Part shown: positions 25,785 to 35,000 of the stretch, piece after piece
Numbering within the stretch: the first letter of the stretch is position 1
Layout: the number at the start of each line of letters is the position of its first letter
Assembly: GCA_013816615.1 (NCBI GenBank)
Contig: JACDED010000006.1
Location: forward strand, 9,807-68,090
Direction: 5' to 3'
Length of the DNA: 58,284 nucleotides
From: Bacteroidota bacterium
GTDB taxonomy: Bacteria > Bacteroidota > Bacteroidia > B-17B0 > Aurantibacillaceae
Notes under the pieces: generated by a model
What the model was told of the DNA's origin: nothing
Seen by the model: only the letters and a program-made list of their open reading frames with translations
Databases searched by the model: none
Made by a program: the position numbers and the translations under genes

Positions 25785-26917
25785 TAATATTTTATAACCG
25801 AATTTAAAAAGCGTTCAATTGCAAAAGTTGTTATCTGCCCGCTTGGTCCGTTAATATTATAATCACAACCGTGCGTGGCCCATGGCAGATCTAAAAAATA
25901 ATGTTGCACTTTATTTTCTTCTAGTTTTTTATTTAAATGTTCACTGTGCTCGTAGGCAACCATAGCATCATGTTCACCGTGAATAATTAACGTTGGAGTA
26001 GAGTTTTTAGTAATATGATCAACAGCACCGGCCTCATGATATTTTTCCGGAACAGCATCTATCAATCCACCTAAATAATCTGAAAAAACCTTATCTGTAT
26101 TTAAAACTAATTTATTTGTTTTGATACGTGCGCCCCAAACCATATCTGCGGGTCCGTAAAACGAAACTACACCCCTTATTTTTGGATCATTAAAAGTATA
26201 AGCGGCACATAAGGCAATTTGTGCACCGGCCGATCGACCTAATAAAACAAAATTAGAAGTATCGATATTTAATTTTTCAGAATTAGCGATTAGATATTTT
26301 AAAGCATCTTTTACATCTTCAACAGGGGCTGGTGATTTATATTTTGGAGCTAGACGGTAATTGATAGCAGCAACATTGTATCCTTTATTTGCCAAATAAC
26401 TGTTTAAGGCCGGTAATTGTTTACTGTCACCTTCGGCCCATGAGCCGCCATGAATGATGATCACAGTTGGTGAAATTAAATTTGTGCTTGAAGGAAAAAA
26501 ATCAATATTTAGATCTTTTTCAGTTAACTTTTTATATGTTAAAGTCTTGGGTGTAACATCTGTAATGCCAATACCACTAAACATTTTTCCGAAAGAGTAG
26601 GGTTCTTGTAATTGCTCTTGTTCGTTCTTAAAAGGAAATGCTTTTAAAAGATCTTCCGTTAAATTTTTACCACGTTGATAAGCCTGGATCATAGGTGAGG
26701 AATACATAACAATTGTTATAGCGCTAATAATTAAAGTAGCCGTTTTATATTTATCTGCTTTATAGGAAATAATATATAAAACAACAGCTGCAGCAATAAA
26801 AATGTAAGGAAACTCTGTAATAGCAACAGATACGCGCCACAAGAAATTTGTGGGTGCTTTAAAAAGTACCATTAAAGAAAGAAGAAAAAGAAAAACAGCA
26901 ATGATCAATCGCCACAT
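25784..26917 (-). CDS. Membrane-anchored alpha/beta hydrolase (esterase/lipase-like)
   Basis: 377 residues. Three hydrophobic segments occupy about 1-95 (LIIAVFLFLLSLMVLF; YIFIAAAVVLYIISY; TLIISAITIVMYSS). The hydrolase domain has the oxyanion motif VIIHGGSWAEGD, nucleophile elbow LLGRSAGAQIALCAAY, acid in IIHGEHDAMVAYEHSE and histidine in LPWATHGCDYN, in the order of the HSL/BD-FAE-like esterases. It is translationally coupled to the FAD oxidoreductase and begins three bases after the second methyltransferase. Genes so tightly packed with lipid-modifying enzymes suggest a phospholipid or acyl-ester substrate. This gene is not part of the alphaproteobacterial version of the cluster as I remember it. 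Confidence 0.85.
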   Translation of the reverse strand: MWRLIIAVFLFLLSLMVLFKAPTNFLWRVSVAITEFPYIFIAAAVVLYIISYKADKYKTATLIISAITIVMYSSPMIQAYQRGKNLTEDLLKAFPFKNEQEQLQEPYSFGKMFSGIGITDVTPKTLTYKKLTEKDLNIDFFPSSTNLISPTVIIIHGGSWAEGDSKQLPALNSYLANKGYNVAAINYRLAPKYKSPAPVEDVKDALKYLIANSEKLNIDTSNFVLLGRSAGAQIALCAAYTFNDPKIRGVVSFYGPADMVWGARIKTNKLVLNTDKVFSDYLGGLIDAVPEKYHEAGAVDHITKNSTPTLIIHGEHDAMVAYEHSEHLNKKLEENKVQHYFLDLPWATHGCDYNINGPSGQITTFAIERFLNSVIKY

Positions 26918-26920
26918 AAT

Positions 26921-27949
26921 TTATTTTTTTGTAAAAAGATAATGACTAACTATCCATTCCTCACCGTTATTATAAGCCCACAATTCAGCACAGGCCATGT
27001 AAAAGATGCGCCAGTAAACCCACCATTTCACAGCATTTTCTTTACCGTAAGTTTGTTCAAATAAAGGCATGATCTTGTTTTTGTGCTTATCCATATTTTG
27101 AAGCCAGGCTTCAGAGGTCTTACTATAATGCATACCGCTTACATGCCAGTGTTTTTGTATAGAAAGATGTTCATTAAAATAAAGCAACAGATCATCGCTC
27201 GGCATAATGCCACCGGTAAAAAAGTATTTGCTCATCCAGTCGCTATCATCAACAACTTCAAATTTATAAGCATATTCTTTATGCGTAAAAATATGTACAA
27301 ATAATTTTCCTTCAGGTTTTAATAGAGTGGAAACCTTATGCATCAACTTCTCATAATTACGCATATGCTCAAACATTTCTACCGAAACAACTCTGTCGAA
27401 TGTTTTATCTAACGTAAAATCATTTATGTTAATGGTAATAACAGTAAGATTATTTATGCCTCTTAATTTAGCCTGCTCATCAATATAAATTTTTTGAGTG
27501 CGCGAGTTTGAAACAACCGTAAAATTACTTTTAGGAAATTTTGCAGACATGAATAAAGATAGAGATCCCCAGCCACAGCCTAGTTCTAAAACATCCTGGC
27601 CATCAATTAATTCAGCTCGCTGGCAGGTGATATCCAACATGTCTTTTTCAGAAATATCAATATCTGTAACTCCTTTATTCCAATAACCGCTGCTGTATTT
27701 TAAATGTTTGCCTAAACAATAGGTGTAAAATTCAGTAGGCACTTCGTAATGTTGTTCGTTTGCTTCCTGTGTGTTAACGGCAATTGGCGATGCTTTTAAT
27801 TCATCTATCAATTGCATTAAATGCGCCTGTTGTGCTTCTGTATTCCCTTTAGCCTCATCCTGTAAACGTTGTTTTAATAAGTTGCGAATGCCAATGCGAA
27901 TAAGAGAATCGGGAACCTTATTTTTTTCTAATAATTTATCGTAAAACAT
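26921..27949 (-). CDS. Second CFA-type SAM methyltransferase
   Basis: 342 residues. ANEQHYEVPTEFYTYCLGKHLKYSSGYW is the CFA/mycolic-acid-methyltransferase substrate motif, followed by the SAM site VLELGCGWGSLSLFMSAKF and VVSVEMFEHMRNYEKLM. GGIMPSDDLLLYF and WWVYWRIFYMACAELWAY are late family motifs. It lacks the longer N-terminal domain of the 412-residue paralogue in the same run. Because the two copies are quite different, they probably act on different substrates or successive steps rather than being a recent duplication. Three bases separate it from the hydrolase. Upstream (towards DUF1295) lies an inverted repeat. Confidence 0.88.
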   Translation of the reverse strand: MFYDKLLEKNKVPDSLIRIGIRNLLKQRLQDEAKGNTEAQQAHLMQLIDELKASPIAVNTQEANEQHYEVPTEFYTYCLGKHLKYSSGYWNKGVTDIDISEKDMLDITCQRAELIDGQDVLELGCGWGSLSLFMSAKFPKSNFTVVSNSRTQKIYIDEQAKLRGINNLTVITININDFTLDKTFDRVVSVEMFEHMRNYEKLMHKVSTLLKPEGKLFVHIFTHKEYAYKFEVVDDSDWMSKYFFTGGIMPSDDLLLYFNEHLSIQKHWHVSGMHYSKTSEAWLQNMDKHKNKIMPLFEQTYGKENAVKWWVYWRIFYMACAELWAYNNGEEWIVSHYLFTKK

Positions 27950-27960
27950 AATCTTTTTTT

Positions 27961-28033
27961 AAATGTAAAAAGGAAGAGGTAAGATGGAAATGGGGATATA
28001 ATTACATCTTCCATTTTCCCTTTTACATTTTCC
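27961..28033. repeat. Imperfect inverted repeat made of GGAAGATG/TGTAAAA words
   Basis: Left arm AAATGTAAAAAGGAAGAGG... pairs with right arm TTCCATTTTCCCTTTTACATTT (10 or more uninterrupted pairs in the outer AAATGTAAAA/TTTTACATTT). It fills the gap between the DUF1295 stop and the start of the second methyltransferase. In RNA it would form a hairpin before that start. Confidence 0.65.
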
Positions 28034-28034
28034 G

Positions 28035-28814
28035 TTAATGTTTTTTAAACCACGGCATAAATGCACTGGTTGTTCTTTGGTATTCTTTATAAGCTTCACC
28101 TTTACTTCGAACTGCCTGTTCTTCTGTCATCGGTATACCGGTAACTTTAAAAATTAAATAACCAATTGATAAAGGACAAATGACAGCCAACCAACCATAC
28201 GGACTAGGTAATGCAAATATTAAAACTGAGATCCAGATAGAGAATTGGAAAAAATAATTTGGGTGACGCGAATAATTCCATAAGCCGTATTGGCAAACTT
28301 TGCCTTTATTTTCAGGTTGTTTTTTAAAATACGCTAATTGCCAATCAGAAATACCTTCGCCAATGATGCATATTAACCATAAGCCAGCACCAATATATTC
28401 TATAATAGAAATTTGCGCATCTTTATTTAAAGCGATAATAAAAAACGGAATAGAAAGCATCACATTTGAAAAGGCTTGCATTTGGAAGAAGAAAAAGAAT
28501 TTTGTGTCATTCCATTCTAAACGTAATTGTTTATAGCGGCCTTCTTCTTCCTTTATATGTCCACCAACACGGATCAATAAATAGATTCCTAATCGCAAAC
28601 TCCATAAACCTGCCAGGCCGCAAACTAAATTTACTCTTTCAGGGCTTCCATCTGCTAAATACCAAATGATACCTGCAATAACCGTAAAGTTAAAGGCCCA
28701 AAAAATATCTACAATACCATTGTTTTTTATTTTTAATGCCCATAAAAAAACTATTACCATAATAATAGCTACAGCGGCCCATGAAATAAGAGGAATAGAT
28801 AAATAATTGCTCAT
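28035..28814 (-). CDS. DUF1295 membrane protein (steroid 5-alpha-reductase-like)
   Basis: 259 residues, six or seven membrane helices. The C-terminal signature GLWNYSRHPNYFFQFSIWISVLIFAL and the end GEAYKEYQRTTSAFMPWFKK match DUF1295, related to NAD(P)H-dependent steroid 5-alpha-reductases and isoprenylcysteine methyltransferases. GEGISDWQLAYFKKQPENKG precedes it. A reductase or methyltransferase role on a membrane lipid is the family-level guess. DUF1295 is a regular companion of CFA-type methyltransferases and DUF1365 in proteobacteria, which supports one pathway here. It is 77 bases downstream of ubiE. Confidence 0.85.
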   Translation of the reverse strand: MSNYLSIPLISWAAVAIIMVIVFLWALKIKNNGIVDIFWAFNFTVIAGIIWYLADGSPERVNLVCGLAGLWSLRLGIYLLIRVGGHIKEEEGRYKQLRLEWNDTKFFFFFQMQAFSNVMLSIPFFIIALNKDAQISIIEYIGAGLWLICIIGEGISDWQLAYFKKQPENKGKVCQYGLWNYSRHPNYFFQFSIWISVLIFALPSPYGWLAVICPLSIGYLIFKVTGIPMTEEQAVRSKGEAYKEYQRTTSAFMPWFKKH

Positions 28815-28891
28815 AATTTTAACTATAAATTAGTATTAAATATACGAGTTATTTGAGATAACAGTTTTTAAAAGCTAAATATTATAAGAGG

Positions 28892-29620
28892 TTATTTCTC
28901 AGCGTAATAGATAGCCGCAGAGCCAATGCCTAAGCCTTTAAAAAAAGTATTCCTGTAATTTAATTTGTTTAAGATAGTCACAAAATTTTCGTTATGAGGA
29001 AATGCTTTTACGCTATTTGTAAGGTAATCGTAAGCTTTTTTATCTTTTGAGAACATTTTCCCGATCAAAGGTGTAAGAATAGAAAAGCCGATATTATAAA
29101 TGCCTTTAAAGAATTTATTTTTCGGAAAAGAGGTTTCAAGGATAACTATTTGTCCGTTTGGTTTTAAAATGCGTTGTAAATTTAAAAGGCCTTTTTCAAG
29201 ATTCTCAAAATTTCTAACGCCAAAGCCTACAACAATTGCATCAAAGGTATCGTCTGGAAAGTCAAGCGTTTCGGCATTGCCGTATTCAAGGGTAATTAAT
29301 TTATCAAGACCAACATTTTTTATTTTCTCTCTACCTAATTCCATCATGCCTTCACTAATATCGATGCCAATTATTTTTGTTGGGTTTAACTCCGCACAGG
29401 CAATTGCAAAATCACCGGTTCCGGTGGCAACATCAAGAATGTTTTTTGGTTGTTTGCTTTTTAAAAGTCTCACGCACTTTTTGCGCCAGCTTTTATGTGT
29501 ACCAAAAGAAAGTATTGTATTTATAAGGTCATAGCGTTTGGCAATATTGTCAAACATTTTTGCAACCTGTTCTTTTTTCGGATCTGCGTTTGTGTACGGA
29601 GTAACTTTATCGTGCTGCAT
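28892..29620 (-). CDS. ubiE: Demethylmenaquinone methyltransferase
   Basis: Methylates demethylmenaquinone to menaquinone, the respiratory quinone of Bacteroidota (so the MenG/UbiE activity rather than ubiquinone). 242 residues, standard. EQVAKMFDNIAKRYDLINTILSFGTHKSWRKKCVRLL is the N-terminal UbiE signature; ILDVATGTGDFAIACAEL is the SAM site; FDAIVVGFGVRNFENLEKGL and LKPNGQIVILETSFP follow. The start overlaps the stop of the PfkB kinase gene by one base (TAATG), so they are cotranscribed. Its location just ahead of DUF1295 ties quinone synthesis to the lipid genes at least by transcription. Confidence 0.95.
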   Translation of the reverse strand: MQHDKVTPYTNADPKKEQVAKMFDNIAKRYDLINTILSFGTHKSWRKKCVRLLKSKQPKNILDVATGTGDFAIACAELNPTKIIGIDISEGMMELGREKIKNVGLDKLITLEYGNAETLDFPDDTFDAIVVGFGVRNFENLEKGLLNLQRILKPNGQIVILETSFPKNKFFKGIYNIGFSILTPLIGKMFSKDKKAYDYLTNSVKAFPHNENFVTILNKLNYRNTFFKGLGIGSAAIYYAEK

Positions 29621-30636
29621 TATTTTACGAAGTTCAATTTTAAAGCTTCTTCAAACAATTGAGATTTATCAATTGGTACAACGCCTATTTGTTCGCAAAC
29701 TATACCACCGGATAAGTTAGCTAATGCTGCTGTAAAAATATCATTACAATCTAAAGCACGGCATAAAGAGGCAACGCTAATTACCGTATCACCGGCGCCA
29801 CTTACATCAGCAATACTTCTCACATGTGCGGTAATATGTTCTTTTATTTTGCGTGAATTGGTTATCACGCCTTTTTCTGCAAGTGTTACTAAAACAGTTT
29901 CTGCTTTTTGTTTCACTCTAAAGCTGCTTACCGCACGTTGAAGCTCGTTAATATTATCCCCACTCACATCCATTTTAATACCTTCACGCAACTCTTTTAA
30001 ATTTGGTTTAAATAAACTCACGCCTTTATATGTATTAAAGTTTTTCTTCTTAGGGTCAACACAAGTTGGAATGTTTTTGCTTTTTGCCAGCTCAACTACT
30101 TTGCTTACTAATTTAGAAGTGATCAGGCCTTTATTATAATCTTCAAAAATAATTACATCAATTTTATCATGAGTAATAATATAAGAGATAAGCGTTAATA
30201 ATTGTTGTGTTTCTGAAGGTGCAATTTCATCTTCAACCTCTTCATCCACTCTTAATAATTGTGCATTATTGCCTATTACGCGTGTTTTTACTGTAGTAAC
30301 TCTATCACGTATTTTTAAAATTCCTTTTTGACTAAGCTTTTGAGTTTTTAAAAGATCAAGAAATGCCTGACCTTCATAATCAACGCCAATTACCGAACAC
30401 AATATTGGATTAGCGCCCAATGCCTGAACATTTAAAGCCACATTAGCTGCCCCACCTAATCTTCTTTCTTTTTTTGTAACGGCTACAATGGGTACAGGCG
30501 CTTCCGGCGAAATACGATTTACTTTTCCCCACAAATAACTATCGATCATTACATCGCCGATAATAAGAACGTTTAGGTCGTTAAAGGATTTAAATACTTC
30601 GCGGATATAATCTTTTTTTACAGAAAATTTCTTCAT
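29620..30636 (-). CDS. PfkB kinase of the heptose-7-phosphate kinase (RfaE1/HldE N-domain) type
   Basis: 338 residues. NVLIIGDVMIDSYLWGKVNRISPEAPVPIV is the hallmark of RfaE/HldE kinases; GGAANVALNVQALGA follows; VDPKKKNFNTYKGVSLFKPN is the substrate/ATP region; ADVSGAGDTVISVA is the PfkB ATP and catalytic-base motif. It phosphorylates D-glycero-D-manno-heptose 7-phosphate at O-1 for LPS core or related glycans, by family; the nucleotidylyltransferase half of HldE is absent, as in many Bacteroidota. It lies 15 bases downstream of the aminotransferase and overlaps ubiE by one base. Confidence 0.85.
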   Translation of the reverse strand: MKKFSVKKDYIREVFKSFNDLNVLIIGDVMIDSYLWGKVNRISPEAPVPIVAVTKKERRLGGAANVALNVQALGANPILCSVIGVDYEGQAFLDLLKTQKLSQKGILKIRDRVTTVKTRVIGNNAQLLRVDEEVEDEIAPSETQQLLTLISYIITHDKIDVIIFEDYNKGLITSKLVSKVVELAKSKNIPTCVDPKKKNFNTYKGVSLFKPNLKELREGIKMDVSGDNINELQRAVSSFRVKQKAETVLVTLAEKGVITNSRKIKEHITAHVRSIADVSGAGDTVISVASLCRALDCNDIFTAALANLSGGIVCEQIGVVPIDKSQLFEEALKLNFVK

Positions 30637-30651
30637 TGTTTGTTATAAAAA

Positions 30652-31848
30652 TTATTGAAGTTTTGCTAAAGCTTCTTTCATTCTTTTTAAAGCTTCTATT
30701 AAATTCTCCTCGCTGGTAGCATAAGAGAAACGAATATAAATATCATCACCAAAGGCTGCGCCTGGCACTAATGCCAAATGACCTTCATCCAATAAAAATA
30801 AAGAAAGATCTGTAGCGTTATTGATGGTATGATCTTTATATTTTTTTCCGAAATAATAAGTTACTTCAGGATAAACATAAAAGGCACCCTGCGGAACGTT
30901 AGTTTTTAAACCCGGAATATCTTTCATTAAATTTAAAACAAGATCTCTGCGTTTTAAAAAGGCATCGCGCATTGGTTTAATGTAAGTTTCATAATCCAAC
31001 TCCATTGCTTTGTGCATTGCTTTTTGAGTAATGCTGCATGTAGCAGATGTAAATTGCCCCTGCATTTTGTCACAAGCCTGCGCTATCCATTTTGGCGCGG
31101 CCATAATACCACCACGCCAGCCGGTCATTGCAAAGCCTTTTGAAACACCGTTAATTGTAATTACTCTATCCTTTATAAAATCAAATTGCGCAAAGCTTTC
31201 ATGGCCGCCAATAAAATTAATATGTTCGTAGATCTCATCACTAATAATATAAAGTTCAGGATATTTTACAATAACATCTGCCAACGCTTTTAATTCTGCT
31301 TTTGTATACACACTGCCCGTTGGATTACAAGGTGTACTGATCATTATTAAACGTGTTTTTGGTGTAATTGCTTTTTCTAATTGAGCAGGTGTGATCTTAA
31401 AATCTGCTTCAATTTTTGTATTAACAATTACAGGAGTTCCTTCTGCTAATTTTAAGATCTCTAAATAACTTACCCAAAATGGTGCAGGTATAATTACTTC
31501 ATCACCCGGATCAACTAAACATAAAACAGCATTAGCAATACTTTGTTTTGCGCCTGTTGAAACTACGATCTCATCATTTGTATAAGTTAACCCGTTATCG
31601 CGTTTAAATTTTTCGCAAATAGCATTTCTTAATTCAACATAACCTGATACGTGTGTGTAGTAACTAAAATTATCATCAATTGCTTTTTTTGCAACATCTT
31701 TTATTACCTGTGGTGTTGAAAAATCCGGTTCGCCAAGACTCAAACTTATGATGTCAATTCCTGCAGCTTTTAATTCACGGCTTTTTCTTGCCATCGCAAT
31801 TGTTTGCGATTCCGATATATTATTTACTCTTTTAGATAAATGTGTCAT
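30652..31848 (-). CDS. Class I pyridoxal-phosphate aminotransferase (aspartate-type)
   Basis: 398 residues. Fold-type I motifs in order are ISESQTIAMARKSRELKAAG, LSLGEPDFSTPQVI, VSTGAKQSIANAVLCLVDPGDEV, MISTPCNPTGSVY, IISDEIYEHINF, and the PLP lysine in INGVSKGFAMTGWRGG; the C-terminal arginine is in DDIYIRFSYATS. This corresponds to subgroup I-gamma aspartate/prephenate aminotransferases. It is first of the long minus-strand run; I could not find a convincing TTTG/TAnnTTTG pair in the 198 bases upstream. It contributes amino acid metabolism, not an obvious part of the lipid pathway. Confidence 0.93.
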   Translation of the reverse strand: MTHLSKRVNNISESQTIAMARKSRELKAAGIDIISLSLGEPDFSTPQVIKDVAKKAIDDNFSYYTHVSGYVELRNAICEKFKRDNGLTYTNDEIVVSTGAKQSIANAVLCLVDPGDEVIIPAPFWVSYLEILKLAEGTPVIVNTKIEADFKITPAQLEKAITPKTRLIMISTPCNPTGSVYTKAELKALADVIVKYPELYIISDEIYEHINFIGGHESFAQFDFIKDRVITINGVSKGFAMTGWRGGIMAAPKWIAQACDKMQGQFTSATCSITQKAMHKAMELDYETYIKPMRDAFLKRRDLVLNLMKDIPGLKTNVPQGAFYVYPEVTYYFGKKYKDHTINNATDLSLFLLDEGHLALVPGAAFGDDIYIRFSYATSEENLIEALKRMKEALAKLQ

Positions 31849-32012
31849 AGGTCTGAATAAGCAATAAATTTAACAACAATTTTAATTAGAATGTTCGATT
31901 TTAAAAAATAAAGGTGAGATAATAAAAATGATTTTTATTGTTTTTTTAACGTAATATTATCTGAAAGGATAGAATTTTTGCTATAATACGAGCACTCGTT
32001 GATAATGGGGCT

Positions 32013-32043
32013 AAAAAAGCCATCCGGTAAGGGATGGCTTTTT
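32013..32043 (-). terminator. Intrinsic terminator of the adhesin gene
   Basis: On the minus strand AAAAAGCCATCC, loop CTTACC, GGATGGCTTTTTT: perfect 12-base stem and T run, directly after the adhesin stop. The symmetric T/A tails would let it work in both directions. Confidence 0.85.
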
Positions 32044-32046
32044 GGT

Positions 32047-35000
32047 TTATTGTTTTAATAATGTTACGTGACCTACGTATGTTTTCTTATTATTTTCAAA
32101 ATCCATAACTGTGATCTTGTAAATATAAACACCATCCTGTGACACTAAGCTTGAGCCTTTTGCTCTGCCATCCCAACCTTTTTTAAGTTCGTTAGATGTG
32201 AAAATAGATTCTCCCCAACGATCAAAGATCTCCATCTGGTATTTTTCTTCACTTATTCCAATTCCATAAGGCATAAAAACATCATTTCTTCCATTATCAT
32301 CTGGTGTAAATGTGTTAGGAATATAAATTGTCATGACAGGAGTAATGTCTATAAAGTTCTCGGTTGTATCAGAGCAGCCAAAAGAATTGGTTGCAGCAAG
32401 GTATACTTTATAAGTCCCAACAAGGCTATAAGCATGAGAAGGATTTAATGCAGATGATAAATTGTTTGGCGTACCATAATCTCCAAAATCCCACGAATAA
32501 AAGTTAGCACCCATAGATGTATTTGTAAAGCTAATGACCGGACTTAAAAGATCGGCGCTCTGAGGATTTGCAAAGAAGCCTGCAACTGGTACAGGGTAAA
32601 CGGTTATTATTTTATTTGTTATAGAATCTTTTCTACAGCCAAAAGAGTTAGAAACTAATACCTGCATAGTGTATGAACCAGGAGTTAGATAATTGATGCT
32701 CATAGGATTTCCCGGTACAGGGCCACCGCCATTATGATCTCCTCCAAAATTCCAATAAAATATATCAGTTGATGTATCGTAATTAGGGTTTGTAGATGTG
32801 CCTGTAAATGTTACTGCCAGAGGTGCGCAACCTTTAGCGCCTGCCGGCGTGAAACTAAATTGAGGTGAAGGATTAACGTAAATATTAAAAGTAGCATTAG
32901 TTCCAGGAACGGTACAGCCATCATCTATCATCACGTTATACGTATTTGGATTGTTTGCATAATTTGCCGTAACTGTTGTTGTAGCTCCAATACTTGTGTT
33001 CGACCATAAATAAGTGTATGGCCCGCCTTTGCCGGGAGAGGTTATGTTTGGTGTTAAAATTACCTTGTCTTTATCACAAATTGTGTATGATGCACCGCTG
33101 GCTAATAATTGCGGATGGACATTTACCAAAATAGTTTGAGGGCCATTAGCGCAACCATTTGCATCAATTACTGCAACAGTATATTGAGTGGTAGAATTTA
33201 AAATTGGAGTTGCATTTATACCATTAGCTGTTGTTGCATTTGTACTTGCATTAGTTGTGAGGTTAGTAAGCGTGTATGAGTAAGGAACGGTTCCTCCTGA
33301 TGCTTGCCCGTATAACTGTGCTGATGTTCCATAACAAATTATTTGCGGAGGAGAAACATTTAAAGCTAATACCGAAGGTTCTGAAATTACAACAGTAGTA
33401 TATGTTTTACAACCATTGAGATCTGTAATCGTAGCTGAATGTACTGCCGCATTTAAACCATTTACAATTGCAGAAGTAAAACCAGAAGGGCTCCAGTTGT
33501 AAGCGAAACCTCCTACACCGTTAGCTGTTAAAGTTGCGCTTCCGTTAGCTTGCCCAAAACATAATATATTATTTGATAGTGCAGTTACAGAAGGTAATGC
33601 TGCAGCATTGATCGTAACAGTTGCTGTTATAACACAGCCTTTAGCATCTGTTGTGGTTAATACCCAATTACCAGGAGGAAGATTATTTGCAGCGGAAGTT
33701 AATTGTGGTGTTGAGGTATTCCAGTTATAAGAATAATTTGGAGTGCCACCTGTAATATTCACATTTGCTGTGCCGTTAGAATTACCGCAGGTTGCCTGTG
33801 TTGTAGTTGTAGATTGAATTACAAGAGCAGGGGGATCGGTTAAAGTATATACACTGTTGGTTGTACATCCTTTAGTATCAATGATCAATAAACTATAAGT
33901 GCCCGCGGTTAAGTTTGTAATTGATGGATTAGAAGGTTGGGCTGGTGACCATGTTAATGTATATGTTGGTGTTCCGCCTGTAATACTCGTATTAATTTGT
34001 CCTGCAGCAAACGCATTACAATTGTTTGGAATAACTGTATTTGTTGTTATTAATAATGGATTTGGCTGAGAAATATTTACAGTTTTAGAACTTGTACAAC
34101 CATTAGCATCTGTTACAGTGCAACTATAAACACCGGTTCCTACACCAGTGAGAATAGAATTTGTTTGAGCACTTGGTAACCATAAATAAGAATAATTAGG
34201 CGTTCCTCCGTTAGTTAGCATTTGCGCCGCGCCATTAAATTGGCCATTACATGCAACGTTCGTAACAGAACCAATAGCAGTTACTAATTGAGTGGGTTGT
34301 GTAATATTTACAATTGCACCACCAATACAACCTGCAGCATCTGTAACAGTTATACTGTGTAAACCTGAAGGCAGGTTGTTTACATTTTGTGTTGTTTGTG
34401 CAAGATAGCTCCATAAATAAGTGTTACCACCAGCTCCACCGGTGGCAATAATTGTAGCTCCACCATTTGCCATTCCAAAACAAGATACGGCTAAAGTATT
34501 AGTAACCACCACCACCGGTGCTGCAATATTTGGAATTACAGTTGCTGTAGTAGCTGTGCATCCATTAGCATCTGTTATAGTTACAGAATACGCACCCGCT
34601 ACTACGTTTATTATAGAAGGTGAAGTAAAGCTTGGATTAGATGTCCATTGATAAGTATAACCACCGGCCCCTCCGCTGGCTGCAACTGAACTACTTCCAT
34701 TTGATTGGCCACAATTTGTTGGTACAACGGTTGTAATATTTGCTACTAATTGCGAAGGTTGTGTTAACGAGAAAGTGGATTGAACGGTACAACTATTAGC
34801 ATCTGTTAATGTTACAGTATGATTTCCCGGAGCAAGCGTATTAACATATTGCGTATTGGCCAAACTTGGTTGCCATAAAATTGTTGGGATACCTGTACCA
34901 CCTGAATAATTTACATTTCCAATTCCGTTATTTAAACCGAAGCAGGAAATATTTGTATGTGTCACCACTACGCTAAGTCCTGCCGGTTGTGTAACGTTTG

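Noticed and set aside
21796-31848. Naming the 412-residue methyltransferase cfa
   Set aside because: In DUF1365/FAD-oxidoreductase clusters the product is often a methylated or furan fatty acid, so the cyclopropane product is not assured.
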